Below the pieces are notes generated by a model, which saw nothing but the letters and a program-made list of their open reading frames with translations, was not told the origin of the DNA and ran no database searches. Shown one piece after another: positions 1-15,814 of a stretch of 64,000 bases of DNA (position 1 is the first letter of the stretch; every line of letters begins with the position of its first letter). Both the position numbers and the translations under genes were made by a program. Origin of the DNA: Roridomyces roridus (taxonomy: Eukaryota; Basidiomycota; Agaricomycetes; Agaricales; Mycenaceae); NCBI GenBank assembly GCA_029378245.1, contig JARKIF010000004.1, positions 3,038,001 to 3,102,000 of the forward strand, read 5' to 3'.

Positions 1-615
1 CTGATTGGGCGCATGGGCGTGTCATAGCACCGAGTAATTACTCTAAGTCCTTATCCAAGACTCCAAGCCAGTCCAAGCCTCCAAATGCCGAACATGATAC
101 GTTCAAGTTGCGTTCATGCTTCAAGCCCAGTTGACTGTGAGGGTTATGGTTCTTCGCGATCGGCTGCTTTAGCCTTCTAGCGTTCCCGGGGACGTTTTCG
201 AACTATATTAGTGAGCCGGGTGATGCCAACTTTGTTCGACACGGTAAATGCTTGCTTCGACTCACCCCTGCCGGTTTCGCCTCACAGAACGCCAAAAACC
301 TCTCGCATTCAGCCAACTTGAGCAGTATTTGCTTGCCAATGTGGAAACTCTGTACAATGGCTGCTCCCTCACACAACAATTCCCAGTCTGGGATGGCACA
401 CTTCCGAGGACAAAATGCGGTTTTGACGGATGGTCCATCAGCCGAACGCAACGTCCAACAGTCAACGTCGACAGGCGGACCGCGGTGGAGCCTGTCCGAA
501 TAGCATCGGCAAACTCGGTCAAGTGGGGCGCAATTAACCCAGGACGAGGATAAAAGCAGGAGGCGAGTCAGATGCGAGTCCAGCCCCGACCACTCGCAGC
601 CCCCCAAACCAAAAA
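1..615. other. Upstream region without a recognised gene
   Basis: I see no gene here that I can support. Open frames on both strands lack family resemblance and splice structure. The last part is the promoter of the hydrophobin at 616, with a TATA-like GATAAAAG at 549-556 about 60 nt before the start codon. Confidence 0.5.
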
Positions 616-933
616 ATGCATTTCACCACCTCGGTGCTCCTCACACTCCTTTCGATGCCACAGCTCTTCAGAGCCAAACCACTCCATCAGTACAACCCCC
701 GGCAGGTGGCATACATGCCCTGTCCCACCGGCATTTATGGTATCGCCCAGTGCTGCGCCGTGGGCATCTTGGGACTCGCCGACCTCGATTGCGACTCGCC
801 GCCCGCCGCCCCGAGGAACGCGACCGATTTCCTGACTATCTGCGCGGCCAGTGGGAGAGAGGCGCAATGCTGCGCCATTCCTATCGCTGGACAGAGTCTG
901 CTTTGCACGGATCCCCCGTCGGCTAGGAGATGA
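616..933 (+). CDS. Secreted hydrophobin, class II cysteine spacing
   Basis: Small secreted amphipathic protein of 105 residues that would self-assemble at hyphal or spore surfaces. A hydrophobic N-terminus (about residues 1-20) looks like a signal peptide. The mature part has eight cysteines in the order C-x9-CC-x11-C-x16-C-x8-CC-x10-C. This is the class II (cerato-ulmin/HFBII type) spacing, not the basidiomycete class I spacing with its long C3-C4 loop. The gene is intronless, starts at the first ATG after a TATA-like element at 549-556, and ends in TGA. It is paralogous to the gene at 12900-13217 and the relic at 14020-14295. What I see is the cysteine pattern and signal peptide; surface assembly is family knowledge. 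The extreme N-terminus (charged residues soon after the hydrophobic stretch) makes the cleavage site uncertain. Confidence 0.85.
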   Translation: MHFTTSVLLTLLSMPQLFRAKPLHQYNPRQVAYMPCPTGIYGIAQCCAVGILGLADLDCDSPPAAPRNATDFLTICAASGREAQCCAIPIAGQSLLCTDPPSARR

Positions 934-1250
934 GCGCTGGCTAGCGTCGGTACGTCCCTCGGTCCCTCTTCTAGACGCATCATAGATCTAATTCATGCCC
1001 TTAGCTTTGAAACGAACCGAACGCCTGACATCCCTTGATGGCAGTCTATACCCAAATCCAGCCGCCTAGATTTCTTCCGACTAGCATACATACATTCTTT
1101 CGCGTATTTTGGACATTGGACTGTAGTTAATAATGTTTGGGCGACTGCCGTCTTCCTTTGTTCGTTCATTTGAAACACGAAATCGCACGAAATCACAACT
1201 AGATTCAATCCAACGATATCGATGGAATGCAAGGTTCGTAAGTAATTCCC

Positions 1251-1571
1251 CTACTCCGGAGTGGCGGTAGCTATTCCACTGGTGGTTGTGGCCGTCACTG
1301 GGCCTGTCGAGCTGAATGTCGAGTTAAGAGGGGATACGAGTCGAGATTGTAGCACACTCACAGGCACTGGGAGTACCAAGGATTGATTGCTGTGCAAGCG
1401 AACCCATCTTGACACGCAGTGGGGCCCTCTACGCAGTCGAGGTTAATGGGAGCCGCAGTTGTACACGAAAAAAGACGCACCATAGTCTATGCCACCACAC
1501 TGGGAGTACCCGACGTTCTGGGCAAATGCAGCCGAGAGGAGGGCAGTGAAAGCAACCAAAGACAACAACAT
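1251..1571 (-). CDS. Small secreted protein: single CBM1 cellulose-binding domain
   Basis: Three exons (1571-1481, 1428-1362, 1311-1251) joined by GT-AG introns of 52 and 50 nt encode 72 residues. Residues 1-18 form a signal peptide ending AAFAQ. They are followed by a complete fungal cellulose-binding module (CBM1): YSQCGG, then GPTAC, then NPWYSQCL, with all four cysteines and the aromatic face. A short Ser/Thr-rich tail of about 18 residues ends at TAG. In most wood-decay enzymes this tail would be a linker to a catalytic domain, and none follows here. A TATAAAA box lies about 40 nt upstream on the same strand. The protein should bind cellulose outside the cell; it could be a binding-only effector, or a relic of a truncated cellulase gene. 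All splice sites keep the frame exactly, so I trust the model. Confidence 0.8.
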
Positions 1572-1607
1572 CAGCCAAAACCTGGGAGACGGGTCCACCA
1601 GCGCGGA

Positions 1608-1616
1608 GTTTTATAC
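1608..1616 (-). promoter_or_regulatory. TATA box of the CBM1 gene
   Basis: GTATAAAAC on the minus strand, about 40 nt before the ATG at 1571. The position is typical for a TATA element with a short leader. Confidence 0.5.
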
Positions 1617-2911
1617 TTCTGGAGGACTGGCAATCTAGATGCGATGTTGACCCAAGGCACGCGCTGCCGACGTCAGCTTCAGCCTCGGGACCAGCTATGA
1701 CACGAATCCAACACAGTCAGCTGGTAGTATTACCCAGAGATCATCCGGCCGACACTGAAAGCACGGTCTGGGATTGGTCTGGGATCAATTTAAAGGAGCG
1801 GCCTGGCCCGCCGGGCTCATAATTCTTCCGAAATGGGTCACAAGTCGAATGGTTCTTCGGGTTTTTGCCAGATATGGGGCGGGCAATCACATGCCGCTAC
1901 GGCATGCAAGCGGATTTATCGGCTGAATGGCGGATGGTCGGTTGTCATTCGCAGCTTTTGAAGGCCCTGAATTTTTGAACAGTACTTCGACTGGGCTGCG
2001 AGTTCCACATATGCCTGACCTTTGACATCAGACAAATTACAATTGTCGGCATCCGGTGATCCGCGCTGATCCCGGCTCTCATTATCAATCGCAACCACAA
2101 GTGCCGCGGGATTGTATCCAATGGCTGTCTCATTGAGATTCTTTTATAGGTCCTTGGCATCTGCATTCACAGCCAGGAACTTGATGGTTCCTTGGCATGC
2201 AGGTTCGGAGCCGATCACATGATCAAGCCGGCATCACTCCGATCATACCACACATTCCGCGGATGATGAAACCACTCAATCGCCGATTTGAACGTGTCTC
2301 GGTAGCGAGGGACCACGGCCATCTGCCAAGTTGCGACAGTTTCGCGCTCGGAACGCGAGGATGATCGTGCAAATCGGATCGGCCATCATTGATGATATCA
2401 CGGCTATTTTGAACATCAACCACCACGGCCAGCATCGACCCACCTGCTCACACACTCGGCCCCGGGACCGCTTGATACCAGCATCCGGTGGAGGCAGTGG
2501 AGGTAGAAGAGACTCGGCCTCCGAGCGGGTTAGTAGAATGCCGGGTATACTCTCACGGATATGACTTACTGATTTTTAAATTTCGAACCAGGTACATAGG
2601 TGTATCACCACGGAGATTCGACCTGCTCTCTCCTTTGACCAAGCATTCATTCCTCCGGTCCAAACCACCCGCGCCGCGCGGAGATACGGAGTGAGACCTA
2701 ATTTATCGGGACTCGGCCAAATCGCCGGTGATGACCCACGGAGCGTGGGCCTGTCGAGAAGCTAAGATTATAAGAATTTCCAAAGTCACCGATGCTTATC
2801 TCTCACGACCCGCCCTTGTCATTCCCCGTCATCATCTTCCATGCAAGGTACGCTCTCCCCTCGCAGGCGCCTTTTCGGTGATACAGCAGAGTCTCACTTG
2901 CATTTACAGCC
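1617..2911. other. Intergenic, no gene recognised
   Basis: Nothing convincing. Short open frames on the minus strand (1916-2435) have no family features. Just upstream of 2912 a possible 5' UTR intron (GTACGC near 2848 to TTACAG at 2909) ends 2 nt before the next ATG. Confidence 0.4.
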
Positions 2912-4576
2912 ATGACGACCGTCTCTTGCTGGCGGTGTGGCGCTCCTCCATCCAGCGGGGATTGTGTGGCTCCCGGGGCAGTGGGCTCTGTCGAGATGCT
3001 TTCACGCGATACACATCATCTCTTACGACGGAATGAACTGCCAACGGACTCGGAGATTCGACTCATTGAGGACGTCCTCGCAGCCAGCACCACACGCATT
3101 CGGACCATCAAAGACAGAATCTCGTCTCTTAGCTCTACCATTGCCGACCTCTCGGAGGAGTGCAACCACATGGAAACGCTCATCAGCCAGCACACCACCG
3201 TCCTATCACCCGTTCGACGGGTTCCACCCGAAATACTGGGCTACATCTTCGCCTTTACTCCGTGTACTCGCTCGTACGGAACCTACACGGTAAATTGCCC
3301 CCCGTGGCGTCTGGCGCATGTTTCACGATATTGGCGCAACGCCGCGCTCGGCGACCCGCGTCTGTGGAACTCGATCGAGGTCTCGCACTCGGGAGTGTTT
3401 CCCGCCCCAAAATTCTTCCCCACAGCCATGCTGGAGACGCAGTACCGACTGTCTGGCGACGTACCTCTCGACATCACAGTCACCGCCTGGGACCGTTCGG
3501 AGCTCAAGGACTCTGCGTGGTCGGCGCAGTTCCTATCTACCTCCCCTCGATGGCGAAGCCTGCGAATCCCGTTCAATCTCCCCGTCGAAGGGTCCGTGTG
3601 GGATCTCATTCGGCTCATCAAGGGCCATATCCCGTTGCTCGAGGCGGTCGAGCTACAGAGCCAGCAGCTTCCCGCGGACTTGTTCTTGGTTGCGCCCAAA
3701 CTCCGCGAAGCGAACCTCACCAGTCGCTCGTACTGGCAATCAGCCTCGACGAACCAGATTCCGTGGGGCCAGATTCTTCATTATCGAGGCAACTACAACG
3801 CGTCGACCCAGCTCCGGATCTTGCAACAGGCGACGGCGCTGGTGTCGTGCGGGCTCAGCGTCAACCCGCCTGACTTCGAGGGATTCGGGAGACATGTGAT
3901 CACGCTGCCACAGTTGCAGCGGATGGAACTCTGGCAGAGTGAACTGCTCAATCACTTGACTGCGCCCGAGCTCAAGGGACTCATCCTGCGTGGCCCGGCG
4001 GATTTGACGCCCTCGTTCATCCATAGATCTGGGTGCGCATTGACCAGGCTCGTCGTGGTGGATATTTCGGATTATGGTATCCTCCCCGAGGTGTTGAAAT
4101 GCACGCCGACGCTCGAGTCGCTCATCCTCGACTGTCCGCGTCGCACTCCACCTGGCGCCGCGGGGTTCTTTACGCTCATGAAAGACGGGACCCCGACGGA
4201 TCAGAAGACGAACGATTCTGATTCTGAATCTAATTCTGAATCCGAGGCGGAGGCGCGGCGCGTTCTCTGCCCTAATCTCCGCGTATTCGGTTTTGGTGAC
4301 ACGCGGATTGGGCAGATGGCGCAGGATTCGGACTTGCTGGCTATGCTCCGCGCTCGATTTGTCGGCGTTGGACATGGGAACGGTGATGGTGGCGGTGGCA
4401 AGCGTCTGACGTCTCTGCGCGTGTGGCTTGCTTCGGATGCGCCTGAGGGGATGTGGAGGTATCATAATGTCCGTGGGCTCTCGACGGGTATCAAGATGCT
4501 TGCGGATGACGGGTTTGATGCGGCGTTTGTGGAGGGGCCGCAGGCTGGGCTGTGGATGGAGAGGAATTGGGTTTGA
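2912..4576 (+). CDS. F-box/LRR-like protein with N-terminal CxxC motif
   Basis: Single-exon gene of 554 residues. The N-terminus carries CWRCGA (residues 6-11). A helical, coiled-coil-prone stretch follows (about 60-100), then an F-box-like segment starting VRRVPPEILGYIF (about residue 105), then a long region of degenerate leucine-rich repeats. An acidic Ser/Asp/Glu run (about 430-445) interrupts the C-terminal part. F-box proteins recruit substrates to SCF ubiquitin ligases, and mushrooms carry many such genes; the substrate cannot be read from sequence. It is paralogous in architecture to the gene at 44280-45809, which shares the CWRCGA start and the coil-before-F-box order. The start is chosen because the CWRCG motif follows immediately in both paralogues. 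Confidence 0.8.
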   Translation: MTTVSCWRCGAPPSSGDCVAPGAVGSVEMLSRDTHHLLRRNELPTDSEIRLIEDVLAASTTRIRTIKDRISSLSSTIADLSEECNHMETLISQHTTVLSPVRRVPPEILGYIFAFTPCTRSYGTYTVNCPPWRLAHVSRYWRNAALGDPRLWNSIEVSHSGVFPAPKFFPTAMLETQYRLSGDVPLDITVTAWDRSELKDSAWSAQFLSTSPRWRSLRIPFNLPVEGSVWDLIRLIKGHIPLLEAVELQSQQLPADLFLVAPKLREANLTSRSYWQSASTNQIPWGQILHYRGNYNASTQLRILQQATALVSCGLSVNPPDFEGFGRHVITLPQLQRMELWQSELLNHLTAPELKGLILRGPADLTPSFIHRSGCALTRLVVVDISDYGILPEVLKCTPTLESLILDCPRRTPPGAAGFFTLMKDGTPTDQKTNDSDSESNSESEAEARRVLCPNLRVFGFGDTRIGQMAQDSDLLAMLRARFVGVGHGNGDGGGGKRLTSLRVWLASDAPEGMWRYHNVRGLSTGIKMLADDGFDAAFVEGPQAGLWMERNWV

Positions 4577-6088
4577 TTGGATCTTCTTTGGTGCGTGGGC
4601 ATTGTATGCGCGCAGAGGGTACTTCTGAACTCTACTCAGATCGTGTCAAAGCTGTATATCTATCTATGTATCCCTATGCGGCATCGAATCTGTACTTTTG
4701 AACAATCAGTATTGCATCATATTCAGTTGAACATCTCGACCAACCATGCCACAAAAACAGTCAGGCTCATCGCAGAGAGGTTGGCCCGAATCGAACGGGA
4801 GACCAGGAGGAGCACGTTCGCAGACGTGCTAGATGAACCCGTTTGAAACTGTTTCACAGACCTTGATTCGGTCCCTTTAACAGACTTCGAACCCTGACTA
4901 GACATGCTCGGGACGTTGTGAGAACTCCGATAAATTTGCGGCAAAGCAAAACACTGGGCTCAGATCAAAAAAAAAGAAACGAGTTGCCACCATATTCGCT
5001 GGGCCCGAATCGAACGGGACAGCCGGCCCTTGCCATTGACGTATCTGGTACTTAGACTCAGCGTCGATCTGAGGCAATGAACATGTGCTCAGTGGATTTA
5101 TGGCATCCCTCACCGCGGAACCGCGTCCGGTCTCGACTTTGCGCAGATCAAAAAGCACCAGGTGCTGGAATGGATATTCCCTGGGCCCGAATCGAACGGG
5201 ACAGCCAGAACCTGACATTCGCAGACGAGCTGGACCAAAGCTGGACGGACCTGGTAGACTCAACATCGATATCCTGAGGAGGTTGAGACATTCGCTTCGA
5301 TCTGAGGCAATGAACATACTTACATGCGTGTATTGGATTGATGGCATACCTCGCCGAGTCCTCGTGTCTCTACTTCGCGCAAATCTAAAACACAAAATAG
5401 TCGAATAGGCATTGCCTGGGAGAAGGTAGCAAAACGAAAACATCATTCGTGAATCGTACATGCTCTTGCGCCGAATCGAACGGCCGAGAGGAATCAATAA
5501 ATCGCTCGTCCTCGCAGTCCAGACCAAGGGTTTTCTTCTCTTCAGAATTGTCACCGAACCAAAGTCCGAGGGCCGTCACTTGAAATTCGAACGCTCAACG
5601 AAAGGACAGTCCGCGGATTACTACTTAGTACAGTACTTGACCCGATCTCGTCTTCATAGCTTGGAATTAACTTGCTAAAAGCCCTCACTAGCTTGCTTAG
5701 TGCTAGCGAAATGGATGGCCGCCTGGAGGATGCCTGCAAGAATGGGAGTTCTCGATCAATTCGACGATAAGCAATGTCGGCCCGGCAACTCACGGCTAGG
5801 GCGGAACTGGTCCGGGTAGCGACATCATCCGATTTAGTCATCCTCGTTCCTTTGTCGTTCTTTTCTTCCCTTCACTGGCATTTCATTCGGAAAGATGAGT
5901 TCAATGCCTCCAACCCTCTTTCTGACTTCATCGAATGAGACTAGGCTGAACACACTTCATAAGAGTTTAAAAGTAAGCCAAAAGTAAGCGCTGTCGTTCC
6001 TGGAATAGACTCGGATGACCTCCGAGGATGACATAACCTCCTGCCCTTATACACCCATGCATGCGCTCGCCTTTTGTTTCCGACCACC
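4577..6088. other. Intergenic region dominated by tRNA-related repeats
   Basis: I see no gene. The region holds the repeat cluster annotated at 4783-5485. From 5486 to 6088 I see only leader sequence of the ABC transporter. Confidence 0.5.
4783..5485 (-). repeat. Tandem tRNA-related (SINE-like) repeat units
   Basis: The motif CCCGAATCGAACGGGA occurs at 4785, 5003 and 5185, and a diverged copy sits near 5470. On the minus strand it reads as a tRNA T-arm (TTCGATTCGGG, a pol III B-box). The flanks also repeat: TCGATCTGAGGCAATGAACAT occurs near 5064 and 5299, each followed by a related ATGGCAT..CTC segment and a GCGCA(G/A)ATC(A/T)AAA segment. No copy folds into a complete cloverleaf, so I call them tRNA-derived repeats rather than tRNA genes. 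Confidence 0.55.
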
Positions 6089-11746
<5,658 letters not shown>

Positions 11747-12899
11747 TATGTACTGACGATTACGGCTGCTATATTTGACTTAGACTAGCACTCTCTATGG
11801 ATGACGCATTGTTGCCGTGTGCTGCCCCGTTTCCGAATTCAAAAATTTGTTGTGGAGCCTCACCTCATATTGAATCAGTCCCGAATCGAACGGAGAGGAC
11901 TATGGCGATCATTTGATTCGTAAACCGCATGGAGTGACAGTTTTAGGTCTCACTCGTGGTTCAATAACAGAATTCTGCAGAACAGAACGCCCGTCTTTTG
12001 GAATTTCAGCCATGAAGATAATCTGAATAGATATGAAGAGTGCCTCGTGGTCTAATGGTACGACATCGCCAGTCGTAAGTAGTTGGAGGCCAGGCGAAGA
12101 TTGCATGGTTCGATTCCTGCCGAGGCTTTCACTGCACTTTTTCGATTTCCCTGGAGTGCTTCTCATATCGTTCGGACCGTGCCGTGTAATATTTGTTACC
12201 TTTACCCACCACCATTGCATACTGTGCATCTCTATGATCCAGGCGCATTCAGTTTAGAGCTTTCATGTGGTGCGGTACAATTTCTGAATGGTGAACGTTG
12301 AATTTTGAGCACCAGTTGCAACGAAATGCAAATCTTCGCCGAGAATCGATCCATCAACGCCTCCCGGCCTATAAGAAATTATTTACTACCCGGGAGATGG
12401 TTATGGGTTCGAACCCTCGCGATCGTAGCTTTATTTCACTGGATGAGAACTTTCAACCGCCGAGCAAAATACTACTCAGGTGCTACGGTGACACGGTGAT
12501 GCGCCTGTTCAGAAGGGTCTCCGTAGAATCTGCGTTTGAATTTACATAATCTAATGGCACGACCGCGAGGTCATCTATGGTACTTATACTCATGAAGAGT
12601 AGATTAGACGGTCGCGGCAAGAGCAGAGCCCTTGAAGAAGTTCGCCGTGATCTCAAGATGATCCCATGTTCCATCAACCAATTTTTTTCAATGCAAAAAG
12701 TAACTAATGCGCCCTCGAGGGCTCGACAACATCCCTACTACTACTCCGTAATCCAACACCATTCCGAAAGGTACACACACAGGACAAGTGAAGTACATGG
12801 GTTGCGAAAACTTGGAAGAGGTAACAATGTTGTGGTTCATCCCGAAGCTGTGGCATCCGGTTCAGATTCACATTCAGACACAGGGGAGAAGCAACAAAC
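11747..12899. other. Intergenic with tRNA-like fragments
   Basis: No protein gene seen. It contains the tRNA-like sequence at 12041-12128, a second T-arm-like GGGTTCGAACCC near 12404, and a box-A-like TCTAATGGCACGACC near 12550. All look like decayed pol III sequences. Confidence 0.45.
12041..12128 (+). pseudogene. tRNA-like sequence, probably a decayed tRNA
   Basis: It has tRNA layout: T8, a D-arm (GTCT..CGAC around AATGGTA), an anticodon stem TCGCC/GGCGA enclosing an over-long loop that could hold an intron, and a T-loop TTCGATT. The acceptor GCCTCG pairs with CGAGGC. The T-stem carries one extra base (GCATGG against CCTGC), the terminal pair is T-T and position 33 is not T, so I do not assign an anticodon. 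It is probably a tRNA pseudogene or SINE head. Confidence 0.45.
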
Positions 12900-13217
12900 T
12901 CACAACCTCACTGTTGCGGAGCTGCTGGCACAGAGAATACCCTGTCCGAGAACTGGAAGGACGCAACACGCGGTCTGCTTGCCGACAGCGGCACAGTTCG
13001 CGGTGAAGCTCGCGGCGTTCGTCGGGGCTGGGTTGGGGGCCGCGCAGTCGAGGGCCGCGACGCCCAAGAGACCGAGGGCGCAGCACTGTGGGACGCCAGT
13101 GAGGCCCGCGCAGGGGTTGAACTGCCGCTCCTCGAGTATCCCCGCGGGAGAGGCACTGGTGAGCTGGGACATCGAGAAGAACGCGATGAGGACTGAGCCG
13201 AAAGCGGTGAACTGCAT
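12900..13217 (-). CDS. Secreted hydrophobin, class II cysteine spacing
   Basis: Intronless gene for 105 residues with a signal peptide (about 1-22, ending SASP) and a possible Kex2-type EER site before the mature domain. Eight cysteines follow C-x8-CC-x11-C-x16-C-x8-CC-x10-C, again the class II pattern. The hydrophobic core (CALGLLGVAALDC) and the C-terminal VLPVLGQGILC match the gene at 616 closely. A TATAAAA box lies about 37 nt before the ATG (13254-13260). The protein would coat aerial structures or help attachment; that role is family knowledge. It is the best preserved of the three hydrophobin loci in the window. Confidence 0.9.
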   Translation of the reverse strand: MQFTAFGSVLIAFFSMSQLTSASPAGILEERQFNPCAGLTGVPQCCALGLLGVAALDCAAPNPAPTNAASFTANCAAVGKQTACCVLPVLGQGILCASSSATVRL

Positions 13218-13253
13218 GTTTGCTGCTTGCTCTCAACTGCCTTTCCTGCCCGC

Positions 13254-13260
13254 TTTTATA
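13254..13260 (-). promoter_or_regulatory. TATA box of hydrophobin gene
   Basis: TATAAAA on the minus strand, about 37 nt upstream of the start at 13217, implying a very short leader. Confidence 0.5.
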
Positions 13261-14019
13261 TGCGTCTCGAAGGAATTCAGGCTCCGCTCAACCGATTTGC
13301 AGCCCCTCGGACCTTGAGCGCATGTAGTCCGGTTTTAAGCGGAATGAACTCTAGGCTTGAGTGTGTGCTTCTGGATTCAGCTGCTATTATTTAATGGACT
13401 TGTTATGCTTCATCGGTTCGATTTTGGTTCGATTCACACCGTGACATCGGCATCGAGAGACCAACTGTCATGATCAAGGCTAACTTGGTCATTGCCGGCG
13501 ATTCGCCCTGGACTAGCCTGGAGTCCAGAAGTCCCCTTTGCTCAATACAAGTCCTTGCCTGACGGAGAAGCCAATATGCTCCGGCTTTGTCGGGGATTTG
13601 TTAACACCGAATCGTCGTCGCTGAACTCGCAAAATTGTCCCAGAAACAGCAGCACAAACAGGGGCTCCGCATCCCCGAGAGTCAAGCTGCAAGAGTTGGT
13701 ATGTGAATTTGGTGTGATTCCCGATCACGTTCCCTTGATACCCGCCTGGCCAGTGGCAGATGAAAGATGCAAGGGACGCGTCGGCGCCTCGCGAAACTCA
13801 TGCCGGTCCTCGCACAGCCTAAAGGTCGGACCACGTCAGACGAAATGTTGTCCGTTGGTACTTCTTCTTCTCTTAGGGGAGGCCCGGGAGGGGCTTGGAA
13901 ATACTAATGTTGCCTTGCGGATCCTACTAAGAAGCACAGCGCGACGTCGGCATCAGGGTGTGCGGTCGCTCGCATATGAAAGCTAACCAACGAGAGTGCG
14001 AATGCTTGGTCACGGTAAC
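13261..14019. other. Intergenic, no gene recognised
   Basis: An open frame on the plus strand at about 13492-13986 has no family features or plausible ATG and is not supported. Nothing else is seen. Confidence 0.4.
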
Positions 14020-14295
14020 TTAGAGTGCGTGGATCCACGGACCCTCACTCTCGCCGACGCTGGGGCACACGGCACCGAAATCGTTCCGCTCCTGTTGGAA
14101 ACTGACATCCCTAGGTCGGGGAGAGCCTGGCCATCGAAGTCGAACGTCGACCGCGCAACAGAGAGTGTCGCTATTGGTGAACGAAGTGCAGGGCACGTAA
14201 TCCCACTTCTTCTCGAGGGGTGACGCTCCGGAGAGCAAGGCGGTGGAGAGGATGGCGATGAGAAGAGAAGCAAAGGCTTAGGCGGCGAACTACAT
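14020..14295 (-). pseudogene. Decayed class II-type hydrophobin
   Basis: Reading from the ATG at 14295, codon 2 is TAG and codon 6 is TAA. The frame then continues as a good signal peptide (FASLLIAILSTALLSGAS) and a LEKK processing-like site. The first three hydrophobin cysteines follow with class II spacing: C-x9-CC, then AVDV. After that the frame drifts; a later segment DFGAVCPSVG matches the region around cysteine 5, but cysteines 4, 6, 7 and 8 are gone and the ORF ends at 14020. Both early stops differ from Gln codons by one C-to-T change. It sits about 0.8 kb from the intact hydrophobin at 12900-13217, so it is a tandem paralogue that has died. Confidence 0.7.
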
Positions 14296-14741
14296 TGTTG
14301 CTGGGTTTGTCGGAATAGGTCAGGTTGCTCGTAGAGAATTGGTTCTTGTGATATGTTGAATGATGGCGAAACTTCCGAGAAGTCGTCTTTGGACAGCTAT
14401 TCAAGTACCTCCTTTGGCATTCAACGCAATTTCGTTCAGAGCCTGAATATCGAGCTCAATCGTCAACTCGTGCCCAAGCCCTGAACATCATTATGGGTGT
14501 AGCGCTGATGTCGGCACTCCGACGGCTTAGACCTCCGCGAGCATGGCAGATCGGAGTACGCCTTGGGCGGCTGGGCATGTTCTTTCTGCATGTTCTTTCT
14601 GGCATGAATTCCTGTGTGCCGAGCAAATTCCACCCAGCCGGATCCATCATGTTGTGCCGATCGGCTGACGCATCAAAACCGGAACAATATCAAAAAGTGT
14701 CACAGGCGTGACGATGACCATTCCTTTTTCTTCTTCACACA

Positions 14742-15717
14742 ATGCCTCCTGTGGTACGGCAAGCAGAGTTCGGCGAGACCTTCGAACTCACATGCGGCGC
14801 ACCTCTCCGCCTTGTCTTCGACCCCAAGTACCCATATCCGCGCACAGCGCCCAGCAAACCCGGGCCACGCATCCTCCCGATAACGACGGCCCCACAGGCT
14901 AGGACGACGAACAATACGGGCTGCGGGACGACCGTACACACTGGTGCTATGCCCATCCGCGAGAGGAGGGTCTGGTATGCGTCTGGGGAAGCCGTGAGCA
15001 GGGCGGTGGTGTTCCTCCCACCCGAGTATTTCACCGAGCGCCAGCAAATGGAATTGGATGCCTTACCAAGGATGGACGAGTGTGGGTGTATGACGGTGGG
15101 CGTTGGTTGTGGTATCTGGTGTGTCTACTTTCCATTTATCCCGAAGAACGAAGATTAACGTGGAACGAAGTGGCAACGCCTTGGGCTCCCTCACGACGCG
15201 CTGCGAGCGTCATTTCACTTCGGGGTCGCTGAAATATCCAACTGTGTACAACTTCCTCCCAGAGGCCGTCTCCCCGCCTCTCCCTCTCCCACCGCGTCTC
15301 AGGCGTGTCAAGATGTCCGATGACGCACCCACACCTGCACCCGCGCCGGAGCTTCCGTGTCCGACTGAAACCCCTGCACCTGCCTCAAACACAGAAACAA
15401 ATACAATGGCCTCTCGCCGACGTATCGACTTCACCGCTATCTTCGCTCAGTGGGCCAACGAACCACGTGCGCCTTCCCCGACTCCCTCCCAGGCACAGGC
15501 CGACTACGAAGCGATGCGGGAGCAAGTGGCCTATGAGGCGGAGCAGGAGGAGGTGGAGCGACAGGCTGCCGTGGCCCGATTCAACCGCGCGCAGAAGGAG
15601 GGTGAGGACAAGGCGCCGACCACGCAAGAGGCTTTGAGAAAGAGGACGGCGGGCGTGGTCTGTGTTTACTCGCGTTTGAAGAGGAGGAAGGACGGGGTGA
15701 GTGATATTGAGCGGTGA
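14742..15717 (+). CDS. Uncharacterised two-exon protein with CxC/CxxC cluster
   Basis: Exon 1 14742-15118 and exon 2 15171-15717 are joined over a 52-nt GT-AG intron and give 307 residues in frame. The splice completes a cysteine cluster, CGCMTVGVGC then GICGNALG with a following TRCERH, which could bind a metal. The N-terminal half is Pro-rich. The C-terminal half has a Pro/Ala-rich low-complexity stretch (near 200), then a charged helix with Glu-rich heptads (about 250-280) and ends in basic residues. I recognise the arrangement only as resembling mushroom hypothetical proteins with a GNALG motif and a YNFLP segment; no function can be given. The ATG at 15313 would start a shorter alternative, but the splice fits too well to ignore. 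Confidence 0.6.
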
Positions 15718-15814
15718 GCTAGATGGTATGTGTCTTTGGATGACATATTTTATCGCTGATTTTCCCTAGTGCTAACACAGATTTTAATCGGGGCGTCTAC
15801 TACTTACCTTTGTC

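Noticed and set aside
203..607. Open frame of 134 codons, minus strand, upstream of the hydrophobin
   Set aside because: No family features or splice context, and it overlaps the hydrophobin promoter.
12041..12128. Functional tRNA gene
   Set aside because: Inserted base in the T-stem, T-T terminal pair and no T33; kept only as a tRNA-like relic.
13492..13986. 164-codon open frame between the hydrophobin genes
   Set aside because: Starts at a non-ATG codon, and composition and content do not resemble a protein family.
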